Shown: positions 45,191 through 54,823 of the stretch, in pieces
Position numbering within the stretch: position 1 is the first letter of the stretch
Layout: each line of letters begins with the position of its first letter
Notes under the pieces: model-generated
What the model saw: only the letters and a program-made list of their open reading frames with translations
What the model was told of the DNA's origin: nothing
The model's database searches: none
Translations under genes and position numbers: made by a program
Origin: Tabrizicola sp.
Lineage (GTDB): Bacteria; Pseudomonadota; Alphaproteobacteria; Rhodobacterales; Rhodobacteraceae
Length of the DNA stretch: 64,000 bases
Direction of reading: 5' to 3'
Assembly: GCF_016793705.1 (NCBI RefSeq)
Contig: NZ_JAEULO010000040.1
Location: 22,986-86,985 of the forward strand

Positions 45191-45847
45191 GTGAGCAATC
45201 CCGACAGCTTCATCGACGAAGTCACCGAAGAAGTGCGGCGCGACCGCCTGTTCCGGCTGTTCCGCAAGTATGGCTGGATCGGCGTGCTGATCATTGTCGG
45301 CCTCGTTGTCGGCACCGCCTGGACAGAATGGTCGAAATCCCGCGCCGCGGCCCGGGCCGAAGCCTTCGGCGATGCGGTTGTCGACGCGCTCGACCAGGGC
45401 ACGCCCGATGAACGCCGCGAGGCGCTGGCCGCCGTGCCCGCCGACGCCGGGCAAGCCGCTTTGCTGGGCCTGATCCAGGCCTCCGACCCGGCCGAGGACA
45501 AGGCTGCCACGCTCGCCGCGCTGGAAAAGGTCGCGAACGACGCCAGCCTGACCCCCGCCTACCGCGACCTCGCGGTTCTGCGCCGGGTGCTGGTCGCCGG
45601 GGCCGATCTGCCGCTCGCTGACCGCCGCGCCGCGCTTGATGGCATCGCCGGACCGGGCCGCCCTTACCGGGTTCTGGCCGAGGAACAACTGGGCTATCTC
45701 CTGATCGAAGAGGGCAAGCCCGACGAGGCCATCACCGCGCTCGTCGCCCTGGTGCAGGATCAGGAGGCCTCAGCCTCGCTCCGCGCCCGGCTCGGGCAGG
45801 TGGTGACGGCGCTGGGCGGCACGCTGCCCGAAGCGACGGGCGGCTGA
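45191..45847 (+). CDS. YfgM-like TPR membrane protein
   Basis: 218 residues starting with GTG. One N-terminal membrane helix (YGWIGVLIIVGLVVGTAW after FIDEVTEEVRRDRLFRLFRK), then a periplasmic TPR_21-type domain. In other proteobacteria the counterpart YfgM lies directly upstream of bamB and der and assists periplasmic folding with PpiD. The same order here (this gene, BamB, Der) supports the identity. Confidence 0.85.
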   Translation: MSNPDSFIDEVTEEVRRDRLFRLFRKYGWIGVLIIVGLVVGTAWTEWSKSRAAARAEAFGDAVVDALDQGTPDERREALAAVPADAGQAALLGLIQASDPAEDKAATLAALEKVANDASLTPAYRDLAVLRRVLVAGADLPLADRRAALDGIAGPGRPYRVLAEEQLGYLLIEEGKPDEAITALVALVQDQEASASLRARLGQVVTALGGTLPEATGG

Positions 45848-45890
45848 AACGGCGATGGGCGGAAGCGAAAGGTCCTATCAGGTGGCAGGC

Positions 45891-47231
45891 ATGAAGATCA
45901 GGCTGATGACCGGCGCGGCACTTCTGGCGTGTCTCGCCGCCTGCGGCAACAAGGAAGTAATCCTCCAGGGCGAACGCTTCCCGGTCCGCGCCGACCTCGA
46001 CGCCTCGGTCCCGGTCGAGGGCAAGCCCGCACCCACCGCCCCCGCCGCGCCGGAAAACCAGAGCGTCGCCATCTCGCTCGGGCCCCAGACCGGCGGCGAC
46101 TGGACCCACCGCGCCGGGAACGCCCGCCACCTGATGCCGCACGCCGCGCTGTCGGCCGCGCCGCAACGGGTTTGGTCGGCGAAGATCGGCACCGGCTCCA
46201 GCCGCAAGAACCGCATCGCCGCCGCGCCCGTGGTGGCCGACGGGCGCATCTTCACCATCGACGCGGGCACCGCCGTCACCGCGACCGGAACCAATGGCGC
46301 GACGCTCTGGTCCACCGACCTCACCGCCAGCTTCGACAAGGGCGGCGGCCAGTCGGCGGGCGGTCTCGCCGTCGGGGGCAATCGGCTCTTCGCCACCACC
46401 GGCTATGGCGAACTGGTGGCCCTCGACGCCGCCTCCGGTGCCGTCGTCTGGCGCCAGCGCGTCGACGCCCCCGTCAGCGGCGCCCCGGCGACCGATGGCA
46501 GCACGGTCTATGTCTCGGGCATCGACGGCTCGGCCTGGGCGCTCGATGCGGCCACCGGCAAGGTGGTCTGGCAGGTCGTCGGCACCCCCGGCAAGACCGC
46601 CTATGTCGGCACCGCCGCCCCCACGATCGGCGACCGCGCGGTGATCTTCCCCTCTGCGGCGGGCGACCTGATGGCCGTCCTCAAGATCGGCGGCGGCACG
46701 AAGATCTGGCAATCCTCGATCGCGGGCAAGCGGCTCGGCCGGGCCTATGCCGTCACCTATGACGTCACCGGCGACGCGGTGATTGCGGGCAAGACGCTCT
46801 ACGCCGGGTCCGGCTCTGGCCGCACCGTGGCGATGTCCGCCTCCTCGGGCGAAAAGCTCTGGTCCGCGACCGAAGGCGCGCTCGGCCCTGTCGCCGTGGC
46901 GGGTGGCTCGCTCTTCCTGGTGAACGACGAGGCCAAGCTTGTCCGGCTCGACGCCACCACGGGCGAGGTGATCTGGTCCGTCGAAATGCCTTATTTCACT
47001 CAGGACAAGATCAAGAAGCGCAAGGGAATCTTCGCCCATTACGGCCCCGTCCTCGCCGGTGGTCGTGTCATGGTCGTCTCCTCCGACGGGCTTTTGCGCG
47101 CTTTCGACCCGACCGATGGCTCGCTCACCTACACCGCCGAGATTCCCGGGGGTGCTGCGGCACAACCGGCCGTGGCGGGCGGCACGCTTTATGTCGTGGG
47201 CGGCAACGGGCAACTTCACGCTTTCCGCTAG
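45891..47231 (+). CDS. bamB: Outer-membrane assembly lipoprotein BamB (PQQ-like propeller)
   Basis: 446 residues. Lipoprotein signal MKIRLMTGAALLACLAAC with lipobox Cys18. After it come repeated beta-propeller blades with the PQQ-type signature (GLAVGGNRLFATTGYGELVALDAASGAVVWRQRV; GSAWALDAATGKVVW; AKLVRLDATTGEVIW). It is part of the Bam complex that folds outer-membrane proteins. The upstream ATG at 45855 is less likely because it would hide the lipobox behind 12 extra residues. Confidence 0.9.
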   Translation: MKIRLMTGAALLACLAACGNKEVILQGERFPVRADLDASVPVEGKPAPTAPAAPENQSVAISLGPQTGGDWTHRAGNARHLMPHAALSAAPQRVWSAKIGTGSSRKNRIAAAPVVADGRIFTIDAGTAVTATGTNGATLWSTDLTASFDKGGGQSAGGLAVGGNRLFATTGYGELVALDAASGAVVWRQRVDAPVSGAPATDGSTVYVSGIDGSAWALDAATGKVVWQVVGTPGKTAYVGTAAPTIGDRAVIFPSAAGDLMAVLKIGGGTKIWQSSIAGKRLGRAYAVTYDVTGDAVIAGKTLYAGSGSGRTVAMSASSGEKLWSATEGALGPVAVAGGSLFLVNDEAKLVRLDATTGEVIWSVEMPYFTQDKIKKRKGIFAHYGPVLAGGRVMVVSSDGLLRAFDPTDGSLTYTAEIPGGAAAQPAVAGGTLYVVGGNGQLHAFR

Positions 47232-47279
47232 GGGCGAAGCCGTGTATCTGGGCGGCTTCGCTGATGCCGGACGCATGAC

Positions 47280-48749
47280 ATGACCTTCACCCTCGCCATC
47301 GTGGGCCGCCCCAATGTGGGCAAGTCGACGCTCTTCAACCGCTTGGTCGGGCGCAAGCTCGCACTGGTCGACGACCAGCCCGGCGTGACCCGCGACCTGC
47401 GCGAAGGCGATGCGAAACTCTTCGACCTGCGCTTCACCGTGATCGACACCGCGGGGCTGGAGGAAGTCACCGACGACAGCCTGCAAGGCCGGATGCGCCG
47501 CCTGACCGAGCGCGCCGTCGACATGGCCGATGTCTGCCTCTTCCTGATCGACGGGCGGACGGGCGTCACCCCCTCGGACGAGGTCTTTGCCGAGATCCTG
47601 CGCAAGAAGGCGGCGCGCGTCCTCCTCGGCGTGAACAAGGCCGAGGGCAAGGCCGGGGACTCCGGCGCGCTCGAGGCCTACTCCCTCGGTCTGGGCGAGC
47701 CGATCCGCCTTTCCGCCGAACATGGCGAGGGGATGGACGACCTCTACCGCGCCTTGAAGCCCTTCGAGGAGGAATTCGCCCCCCGCGAAGCCGAGATGCT
47801 GCCGGAGACCGACACCGACATTTCCGAGGACGAGGCCGAGCTTGAGGCGGATGAAAACGCCCACAAGCCCACCGCCGCCAAGCCCTTGCAAATCGCCGTC
47901 ATCGGCCGCCCGAACGCCGGAAAATCCACTCTGATCAACAAGATCCTCGGCACCGACCGGATGCTGACTGGACCCGAGGCCGGGATCACCCGCGACGCGA
48001 TCTCGGTCCGCGCCGACTGGCAGGGCACGCCGATCCGCATCTGGGACACCGCCGGAATGCGCAAGAAGGCGAAGGTGGTGGAGAAGCTGGAGAAACTCTC
48101 CGTCGCCGACGGCCTACGCGCCGTGCGCTTTGCCGAAGTGGTGGTCGTCCTCCTCGACGTGGAAATCCCCTTCGAGGTGCAGGATCTGAGGATCGCCGAC
48201 TTCGCCGAGACCGAAGGCCGCGCCGTGGTGGTCGCCGTCAACAAATGGGACCTGGAAGACGACAAGCAGGAAAAGCTCGCCGAGCTGAAGGAGATGTTCG
48301 AACGCCTCCTCCCGCAACTCCGCGGCGCCCCCCTCGTCACCGTCAGCGCCAAGACGGGCAGGGGCCTCGACCGCCTGCACGACGCCATCCTCAAGGCGCA
48401 TGACGTCTGGAACCGCCGCGTGCCCACCGCCAAGCTGAACAGCTGGCTCGGCGCGATGACCGAGGCGCACCCGCCGCCCGCGCCGGGAGGCCACCGGATC
48501 AAGCTCCGCTACATGACCCAGGCCAAGACCCGGCCCCCCGGCTTCGTCATCAAATGCTCTCGGCCCGACGAGCTGCCGGAAAGCTACAAGCGCTATCTGG
48601 TCAACGGCCTGCGCGACCATTTCGACATGCCGGGCACGCCGATCCGCCTGTTCCTGCGCTCACAGGGCGACCAGAACCCGTGGAAGGAACGCAAATTCCA
48701 CACGCCCTCACGGCTGCGCAAGCACAAGGAAAAGAACACCGGGCAATAG
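47280..48749 (+). CDS. der: Double-domain GTPase Der (EngA)
   Basis: 489 residues with two G domains: [15 protein letters not shown] in the first and [17 protein letters not shown] in the second, plus a C-terminal KH-like domain (RLRKHKEKN at the end). Essential for 50S ribosome assembly. It follows bamB as in many proteobacteria. Palindromes downstream likely end transcription. Confidence 0.97.
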   Translation: MTFTLAIVGRPNVGKSTLFNRLVGRKLALVDDQPGVTRDLREGDAKLFDLRFTVIDTAGLEEVTDDSLQGRMRRLTERAVDMADVCLFLIDGRTGVTPSDEVFAEILRKKAARVLLGVNKAEGKAGDSGALEAYSLGLGEPIRLSAEHGEGMDDLYRALKPFEEEFAPREAEMLPETDTDISEDEAELEADENAHKPTAAKPLQIAVIGRPNAGKSTLINKILGTDRMLTGPEAGITRDAISVRADWQGTPIRIWDTAGMRKKAKVVEKLEKLSVADGLRAVRFAEVVVVLLDVEIPFEVQDLRIADFAETEGRAVVVAVNKWDLEDDKQEKLAELKEMFERLLPQLRGAPLVTVSAKTGRGLDRLHDAILKAHDVWNRRVPTAKLNSWLGAMTEAHPPPAPGGHRIKLRYMTQAKTRPPGFVIKCSRPDELPESYKRYLVNGLRDHFDMPGTPIRLFLRSQGDQNPWKERKFHTPSRLRKHKEKNTGQ

Positions 48750-48758
48750 GCCAACCCC

Positions 48759-48806
48759 AAGAATTTTAAGTAAAATTCTTGTCAAATTCCTTGCTCAAGG
48801 AATTTG
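48759..48806. terminator. Two adjacent AT-rich palindromes, likely bidirectional terminator
   Basis: AAGAATTTT-AAGT-AAAATTCTT (48759-48780) is a perfect nine-base stem. CAAATTCCTTG-CT-CAAGGAATTTG (48783-48806) is an eleven-base perfect palindrome. They sit between the convergent der and TspO-like genes, in an AT-rich island in a GC-rich background; the second overlaps the last codons of the TspO-like gene. Confidence 0.6.
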
Positions 48807-49502
48807 GTTCCGACCCGCCACCACCGTCACCGCCCCCATCACCGCCGCCCCCGCCAGTGCCAGCCAGGCGACCGGCGCGTTCAGCCCCCAGTTGGCGACC
48901 GTGATCCCGACCAGCGCCCAGACCACCGCCGCGCCGTATTCCGGCACCCGGCCCAGCCGCAACTGCATCGCCACCGCAATGGCCAGCACGCCCAGAATAC
49001 AGACCACCGCGCTGGCGGTGTCGGTAAGCCACCCCAGCCCCACCATCGTCACGCCCGAGGCCGCGCCCGCCGCCGCCGTGACCCATCCGGCCAGCAAGGC
49101 AATCGGCGGCATCAACCACAGCCGGTCCGCGCGCGCCGTGCGCAACACGGCGGTCAGGGCCGCCGCCAGCATGATCAGGATCGTCACCGTCGCCGCCACC
49201 GGCTGATCCTCTGCCAGCGCGACCCAGGTCGTGCCCAGAACCAGCGCCGCCATCAGCGGAAGGCGTGGCCGGTCCCAAACCGGATCGTCCGCCCGACGCA
49301 GCAAGCCGTAACCCGCATGCAGGATCAGCCCGGCATAGATCACCAGCCAGATCGAAAAGGCATAGCCCGCCGGCTGCACCGAAGGCCGCAGCACCTGCAC
49401 CGGAAAATCCTCCGGGTCATAGCCATCGAAGCTCGGCAGCATCAGCGGGGTCAACGCGAAGAGGATCGCAAGGCACAACAGCAAAATCGCACGGGCACGC
49501 AT
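48795..49502 (-). CDS. TspO/MBR-related membrane protein
   Basis: 235 residues, about eight membrane helices. The segment QPAGYAFSIWLVIYAGLILHAGYGLL resembles the TspO/tryptophan-rich sensory signature (PAGWAFSIWxxIY), but the protein is longer than TspO and more divergent, so it is a related family. It may bind tetrapyrroles or act in membrane sensing. Convergent with der. Ends with the palindrome at 48783-48806 within the coding end. Confidence 0.75.
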   Translation of the reverse strand: MRARAILLLCLAILFALTPLMLPSFDGYDPEDFPVQVLRPSVQPAGYAFSIWLVIYAGLILHAGYGLLRRADDPVWDRPRLPLMAALVLGTTWVALAEDQPVAATVTILIMLAAALTAVLRTARADRLWLMPPIALLAGWVTAAAGAASGVTMVGLGWLTDTASAVVCILGVLAIAVAMQLRLGRVPEYGAAVVWALVGITVANWGLNAPVAWLALAGAAVMGAVTVVAGRNQIP

Positions 49503-49556
49503 CGGCTCTCTCCTTCGGGGTCGGGCGAAAACGCCTGCCGCGTCAACGGGTTCCCG

Positions 49557-50846
49557 TCAGACCAGCACGCCCTCCGCCGTGATCCGACTCTTGCCGCCAA
49601 GATAGGGCGCCAGCGCCGCAGGCAAGGTCACGCTTCCGTCGGCCTCCTGCCCGTTCTCCAGCACCGCGATCAGGCAGCGGCCTACTGCAAGGCCCGACCC
49701 GTTCAGCGTCGCCACGAACTCGGGCTTGCCGCCCGCAGGCCGGTAGCGCGCATTCATCCGCCGCGCCTGGAACTGGCCGCAGGTCGAGACGCTGGAAATC
49801 TCGCGATAGGTATTCTGCCCCGGCAGCCAGACCTCCAGATCATGCGTCTTCTGCGCGCCGAATCCCATGTCGCCGGTGCAAAGGACGATGGTCCGGTAGG
49901 GCAGCTCCAGCCGCTCCAGCACGGCTTCGGCGCATTTGGTCATTCTTTCGTGTTCAGCCAGCGCCGTTTCCGGGGTGCAGATCGTCACCATCTCGACCTT
50001 CTCGAACTGGTGCTGGCGCAGCATCCCGGTGGTGTCCTTGCCCGCCGAGCCCGCCTCCGACCGGAAGCAATGCGTATGCGCCGTCAGCCGCAGGGGCAGG
50101 GCCCCCTCGTCCAGGATATCGCCCGCGACCGAGTTGGTCAGCGTCACTTCACTGGTCGGGATCAACCACCAGCCGTTCGTGGTCTGATAGCTGTCCTCGG
50201 CGAATTTCGGCAACTGGTTGGTGCCGTACATGGCATCCTCTTTCACCAGAACCGGAGTCCAGGTCTCCGCCAGCCCGTGCTCGCCGGTGTGCAGGTCCAG
50301 CATGAACTGCGCCAGTGCCCGGTGCACCCGCGCCGCCGCGCCCCGCAGCACGACGAAGCGGCTCCCGGACAGCTTCGCCGCCGTCGGAAAGTCCAGCCCG
50401 TCCTTCGCCGCCGGAATGTCGAAATGTTCCAAAGCCTTGAACGCCATCTCTCGGGGCGCACCCCACCGCCGGATTTCCACGTTCCCCGTCTCGTCCGGCC
50501 CCTCCGGCACCTCGTCCAGCGCCATGTTCGGAATCCGCATCAGCGCATCGCGCAGTCGCGCATCCTCGGCCCCCGCCTCCTCGGTCAGCTTTGCCCCCTC
50601 GGCCTTCTTCTCGGCCACCAGCACCCGCAGGCGCTCGAACTCCGCGTCATCCCCGCGGGCCTTCGCGGCCCCCACGTCCTTCGACGCCGCATTCTGCGCC
50701 GCCGCCGCCGTCTCGGCCGCCAGGATCTTCGCCCGCCGCGCCTCGTCCATCGCCAAGAGCTCCGCCGCCATCGGCGCCAGCCCGCGCCGCGACAGCGCCT
50801 TGTCGAAGGCACCCGGGTTTTCGCGGATGAAGCGGATGTCGTGCAT
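49557..50846 (-). CDS. serS: Seryl-tRNA synthetase
   Basis: 429 residues. N-terminal coiled-coil arm ([45 protein letters not shown]), class II motif 2 ([28 protein letters not shown]) and motif 3 ([18 protein letters not shown]). Also the TSEVTLTN substrate motif. The ATG at 50846 yields [11 protein letters not shown], the standard start; a longer frame upstream is not homologous. Confidence 0.98.
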   Translation of the reverse strand: MHDIRFIRENPGAFDKALSRRGLAPMAAELLAMDEARRAKILAAETAAAAQNAASKDVGAAKARGDDAEFERLRVLVAEKKAEGAKLTEEAGAEDARLRDALMRIPNMALDEVPEGPDETGNVEIRRWGAPREMAFKALEHFDIPAAKDGLDFPTAAKLSGSRFVVLRGAAARVHRALAQFMLDLHTGEHGLAETWTPVLVKEDAMYGTNQLPKFAEDSYQTTNGWWLIPTSEVTLTNSVAGDILDEGALPLRLTAHTHCFRSEAGSAGKDTTGMLRQHQFEKVEMVTICTPETALAEHERMTKCAEAVLERLELPYRTIVLCTGDMGFGAQKTHDLEVWLPGQNTYREISSVSTCGQFQARRMNARYRPAGGKPEFVATLNGSGLAVGRCLIAVLENGQEADGSVTLPAALAPYLGGKSRITAEGVLV

Positions 50847-51028
50847 GGCTCTGCCCCTCTGGAACGCAACACCGGCGCTTATGCCCGATAACGATGCAGG
50901 GGGGAAGGCGTCCCGGCCCGGGCTTCCCGCGCGCGCCCTCTGGCAAAGCGCTTCGAAAGGCCTTACATGAGCCGACAATCGCAAACGGGCGCCGCCCAAG
51001 GCAGCCCGGCCCGCAGGAAAGGATGCCC

Positions 51029-51361
51029 ATGTTCGTCACCCCCGCCTTCGCGCAAACCGCAGGCGCCGCCCCCGGCGGTGCCGCCATGTATTCGCAGTTC
51101 GTGATGATGGCTGCGATCTTCGGTATCTTCTACTTCCTGCTCATCCGCCCGCAGCAGAAGAAGATGAAGCAGCACCGCGCCATGGTCGAGGCGCTGCGCC
51201 GGGGCGACCAGGTGGTCACCTCCGGCGGCATCGTCGCCAAGGTCTCCAAGGTCCAGGACGACGGCATGGTCGAGGTCGAGATCGCCGACGGGGTCAAGGT
51301 GAAGGTCGTCAAGCACACGATCACCCAGGTCCTGAACAAGACCGAACCTGCCGTAAGCTGA
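51029..51361 (+). CDS. yajC: Preprotein translocase subunit YajC
   Basis: 110 residues. One membrane helix ([25 protein letters not shown]) with the YajC motif [29 protein letters not shown]. It forms the SecDF-YajC accessory complex. ATG 51029 is preferred to 51023 because the AGGAAAGG site then has six bases of spacing. secD follows after nine bases. Confidence 0.95.
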   Translation: MFVTPAFAQTAGAAPGGAAMYSQFVMMAAIFGIFYFLLIRPQQKKMKQHRAMVEALRRGDQVVTSGGIVAKVSKVQDDGMVEVEIADGVKVKVVKHTITQVLNKTEPAVS

Positions 51362-51370
51362 GACCGACCC

Positions 51371-53038
51371 ATGGAACCGACGGCGCTGTGGAAGCGTATC
51401 CTCATCCTTCTCGTCTGCGGCTGGGGCATCCTCGCTGCGGTTCCGAACCTCTTCTACGCCCAGGTGGAACGGCACAACGACGCCGTCGCCGCCATCGCGG
51501 CCGCGGACGGTGCCTCCACCCCCGAGCTTGACGCCGAAAAGGCGGAGTGGCCCGCCTTCCTGCCCTCGGCCCTCGTGCCGCTCGGCCTCGACCTGCGCGG
51601 CGGGGCGCATCTTCTGGCCGAAGTTCAGGTCGAGGATGTCTACAAGGCCCGGATGGACGCGCTCTGGCCCGAGGTCCGCGATGCGCTGCGCGACCTGCGC
51701 GACCAGGTCGGCGCCGTCCGCCGCGCACCCTCGCCCGAAGGCGTCCTGCGGGTGACGATCTCGAACCCCGAAGGCATGGCCGCCGCCTTGGAGGCCGTGC
51801 GCGGCCTCGGCTCCAGCGTCGTCACCCTGACCGGGGTCGGGCAAAGCACGATCGACGTCACTTCGGAAGGCAACGACGTCGTCGTCACCCTGTCCGACGC
51901 CGAGAAGAAGGCGACCGACGAACGCACGCTGCAACAATCGCTGGAAATCATCCGCCGCCGGGTCGACGAGGCCGGGACCCGCGAACCCACCATCCAGCGC
52001 CAGGGCGAAGACCGCATCCTGATCCAGGTCCCCGGCATCGGCTCGGCGCAAGAGCTGAAAGAGCTGATCGGCCAGACCGCCAAGCTGACCTTCAACGCCG
52101 TCGTCAGCCGCACCACCGATGCCTCGGCCACCCCTGGCCCCCGCAACCTCCTGCTGCCGTCGCTCGACGAGAAGGACATCTACTACATCATCGAGGAAAG
52201 CCCCGTCGTCTCGGGCGACGATCTCGTCGATGCCCAGCCCTCCTTCGACCAGAACGGCTCGCCTGCGGTCAGCTTCCGCTTCGACACCACGGGCGCGCGC
52301 AAGTTCGGCGATTACACGGCGGCCAACATCGGTGCGCCCTTCGCCATCGTGCTCGACAACCAGGTGATCTCGGCCCCGGTGATCCAGAGCCATATCCCCG
52401 GCGGGTCGGGCATCATCACCGGCAGTTTCACCGTCGAGGATTCCACCCGCCTCGCCGTGCTCCTCCGCGCCGGTGCGCTGCCCGCAGAGATGACCTTCCT
52501 CGAAGAACGCACCATCGGCCCGGAACTCGGCGCCGACTCGGTCCAGGCCGGGCGGATGGCCGGGATCGTCGGCCTCGCCGCTGTCGCGCTCTACATGCTG
52601 GTCAGCTACGGCTGGTTCGGCATGATGGCCAATGTCGCTCTGGCGGTGAACCTCTTCCTCCTCGTTGCGGTCCTGTCCACAATCGGGGCGACCCTGACCC
52701 TGCCGGGCATCGCGGGGATCGTGCTGACCATGGGCATGGCGGTCGATGCGAACGTGCTGATCTACGAACGCATCCGCGAGGAATTGCGCAACAAGCTCAG
52801 CCCGCCTGCCGCCGTCCAGGAAGGTTTCTCCCGCGCCTTCTCGGCGATCATGGATTCGAACATCACCGGTCTCCTGACGGCGTTGATCATGTACTGGATC
52901 GGTTCGGGTCCCGTCCGCGGCTTCGCGGTCACGATGGGGATCGGGATCATCACCTCGATGTTCACCGCCGTCTACGTGACGCGCTTCATCATCGAGATCT
53001 GGATGGGCTGGAAACGCCCGAAGACCATCACGGTTTGA
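51371..53038 (+). CDS. secD: Protein translocase subunit SecD
   Basis: 555 residues, full length. Conserved LGLDLRGGAHLLAEV near residue 75, a large periplasmic region, then six C-terminal helices with GMAVDANVLIYERIREELR, the SecD D-relay motif. It couples proton flow to late stages of Sec export. secF begins 11 bases later. Confidence 0.97.
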   Translation: MEPTALWKRILILLVCGWGILAAVPNLFYAQVERHNDAVAAIAAADGASTPELDAEKAEWPAFLPSALVPLGLDLRGGAHLLAEVQVEDVYKARMDALWPEVRDALRDLRDQVGAVRRAPSPEGVLRVTISNPEGMAAALEAVRGLGSSVVTLTGVGQSTIDVTSEGNDVVVTLSDAEKKATDERTLQQSLEIIRRRVDEAGTREPTIQRQGEDRILIQVPGIGSAQELKELIGQTAKLTFNAVVSRTTDASATPGPRNLLLPSLDEKDIYYIIEESPVVSGDDLVDAQPSFDQNGSPAVSFRFDTTGARKFGDYTAANIGAPFAIVLDNQVISAPVIQSHIPGGSGIITGSFTVEDSTRLAVLLRAGALPAEMTFLEERTIGPELGADSVQAGRMAGIVGLAAVALYMLVSYGWFGMMANVALAVNLFLLVAVLSTIGATLTLPGIAGIVLTMGMAVDANVLIYERIREELRNKLSPPAAVQEGFSRAFSAIMDSNITGLLTALIMYWIGSGPVRGFAVTMGIGIITSMFTAVYVTRFIIEIWMGWKRPKTITV

Positions 53039-53049
53039 AGGGGAACATC

Positions 53050-54021
53050 ATGGCCTGGCGTCTCAAGCTCGTCCCTGAACATACCAGCATCGACTTCTTC
53101 CGCTGGCAGTGGCTCACCTTCGGCGGCTCATTCTTCCTGATGGCTGCGACGGTCGTCATCGTCGCGGTCATGGGGCTGAACTTCGGCATCGACTTTCGCG
53201 GCGGCACGACGATCCGTACCGAAAGCACCACGCCGGTCGACGTCGGCGCCTACCGCGCCGCGCTGGAAACCGGCGGCTTCGAGGATGCCAGCATCTCCGA
53301 GGTCTTCGACCCCTCGTTCCGCGCCGACCAGCATGTCGCCATGGTCCGCATCGCCCCGGTCGACGGGGCCGAATCCGTGACCGAAGAGGTCATCACCCAG
53401 GTCGAGGCAGCGCTGAAATCCGTTGATCCGGCGATCACCTTCCCGTCGGTCGAATCGGTCGGCCCCAAGGTGTCGTCCGAGCTGATCTGGCAGGCCGTGA
53501 TGGCCGTCGTGCTCGCCTGCACCGGGATCATGGCCTATGTCTGGATGCGCTTCGAATGGCAGTTCGCGCTCGGCACCGTGGTGGCGCTCCTGCATGATGT
53601 GCTCGTCACCGTCGGGGTCTTCTCGCTCTTCCAGCTGAAGTTCGACCTGACCATCGTTGCGGCGCTGCTGACGATTCTCGGCTATTCGGTCAACGACACC
53701 GTGGTGATCTTCGACCGCCTGCGCGAGAACCTGGCCAAATACAAGACGATGCCGCTGCGTGACATGATGAACCTTACGGCGAACGAAACCCTCAGCCGGA
53801 CCATCATGACGGCCACGACGACCCTGATCGCCCTGACGGTTCTCATCATCTTCGGCGGCGACGTGATCCGGGGCTTCGTCTTCGCCATGCTGTTCGGTGT
53901 GTTCATCGGCACCTATTCGACACTCTATGTCGCCAAGAACATCGTGCTGATCCTGGGCGTCGACCGCGGCGACAAGCCGAAGAAGACCAAGGGCGGCGAA
54001 TTCGCCAACATCGACGCTTGA
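53050..54021 (+). CDS. secF: Protein translocase subunit SecF
   Basis: 323 residues. N-terminal FGIDFRGGTTIRTES (the D-loop of SecF), then helices with GYSVNDTVVIFDRLRENLAKYK. It pairs with SecD. ATG 53050 gives the family start. Confidence 0.97.
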   Translation: MAWRLKLVPEHTSIDFFRWQWLTFGGSFFLMAATVVIVAVMGLNFGIDFRGGTTIRTESTTPVDVGAYRAALETGGFEDASISEVFDPSFRADQHVAMVRIAPVDGAESVTEEVITQVEAALKSVDPAITFPSVESVGPKVSSELIWQAVMAVVLACTGIMAYVWMRFEWQFALGTVVALLHDVLVTVGVFSLFQLKFDLTIVAALLTILGYSVNDTVVIFDRLRENLAKYKTMPLRDMMNLTANETLSRTIMTATTTLIALTVLIIFGGDVIRGFVFAMLFGVFIGTYSTLYVAKNIVLILGVDRGDKPKKTKGGEFANIDA

Positions 54022-54033
54022 GGGGCAGGCCCG

Positions 54034-54390
54034 ATGCGTCTGACCGAAGTCACCTACGGCTCGGCAAAGGCGATCGAAGGCTACGGCCCCGGCTTCTTCC
54101 GCGTGGCCGGGCATGTGTTGCGCGGCCCCTGCGTGATTACGCCCTGGGATGCCGGTCCCTGGGGCGGGCTTGAAGACACCGTCGCACCGCTGACTCTCGT
54201 GGACAAGATCGACGTGCTCTTCGTTGGCACCGGCTCGCAAGTGGCGCATGTGCCGTCCGCCTTCCGCGCCGCGCTGGAAGGGCAGGGGATCGGGGTCGAG
54301 GTCATGGCCTCCCCCACCGCCGCCCGCACCTACAACGTCCTCCTCGGCGAAGGCCGCCGCGTCGCCGTGGCGCTGATCCCGGTCGCGTGA
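54034..54390 (+). CDS. Mth938-like domain protein (DUF498)
   Basis: 118 residues. Pattern YGPGFFRVAGHVLRGPCVITPW and IDVLFVGTGSQVAHV is that of the Mth938/NDUFAF3-like fold. Eukaryotic relatives assist complex I assembly; bacterial role unknown. It follows secF by 12 bases, so it is the end of the yajC-secD-secF operon. Confidence 0.88.
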   Translation: MRLTEVTYGSAKAIEGYGPGFFRVAGHVLRGPCVITPWDAGPWGGLEDTVAPLTLVDKIDVLFVGTGSQVAHVPSAFRAALEGQGIGVEVMASPTAARTYNVLLGEGRRVAVALIPVA

Positions 54391-54411
54391 TCCCGCTCGT
54401 CACCCCGCACC

Positions 54412-54434
54412 CCCCTCCCCCTCGTGGGGAGGGG
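54412..54434 (+). terminator. GC-rich hairpin, terminator of the sec operon
   Basis: CCCCTCCCC-CTCGT-GGGGAGGGG pairs perfectly over nine bases, 22 bases after the DUF498 stop. The surrounding C- and G-runs resemble a common intergenic repeat of alphaproteobacteria. A T-run is absent. Confidence 0.5.
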
Positions 54435-54508
54435 ACGGGGGTGGGGGGGCGCCGACAGAACCCTGCTGCGTCGACCTCTCATCGCGAAGGAAGGGCTCGC
54501 AACCTGCG

Positions 54509-54667
54509 CTACCAGCGCTTGCTCCGGTCGATCCGGTCGCGCAGCCGGATCATGGCCTGCCAGAGCGCCCGCGTCTTCGACCAGAACAGCCAGCCGTACA
54601 ACGCCGCTGCCCCGCCGAAGATGACCGCCAGGATCACCCAGGTCAGAAGGTTGTCAGACCTCTCCAT
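54509..54667 (-). CDS. Small membrane protein, unknown function
   Basis: 52 residues: MERSDNLLTWVILAVIFGGA..., one membrane helix (about 7-28) and then a basic, amphipathic tail (SKTRALWQAMIRLRDRIDRSKRW). GGAGCGG precedes the ATG at a workable spacing. No family recognised. It fills the otherwise empty gap between the sec operon and the mcl gene. Confidence 0.6.
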   Translation of the reverse strand: MERSDNLLTWVILAVIFGGAAALYGWLFWSKTRALWQAMIRLRDRIDRSKRW

Positions 54668-54823
54668 GGTTTCCGCTCCATGTTCTCCGCGCCCGGAAGC
54701 CTAAGCAGGATCGGGCCGGGAGGGCAACTCCCAGCCCGGCCCAACATGGTTAAGCCTTTCCGAACGGCCACAGACAACCCTCTGATACCGTTTGGGAATC
54801 CGAATTTGTCCACCGTGGACAGG

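Noticed and set aside
42379-45510. A 1043-residue minus-strand frame opposite the caspase-TPR gene
   Set aside because: The repeats seen in it mirror the TPR repeats of the opposite strand. It has no start context or family.
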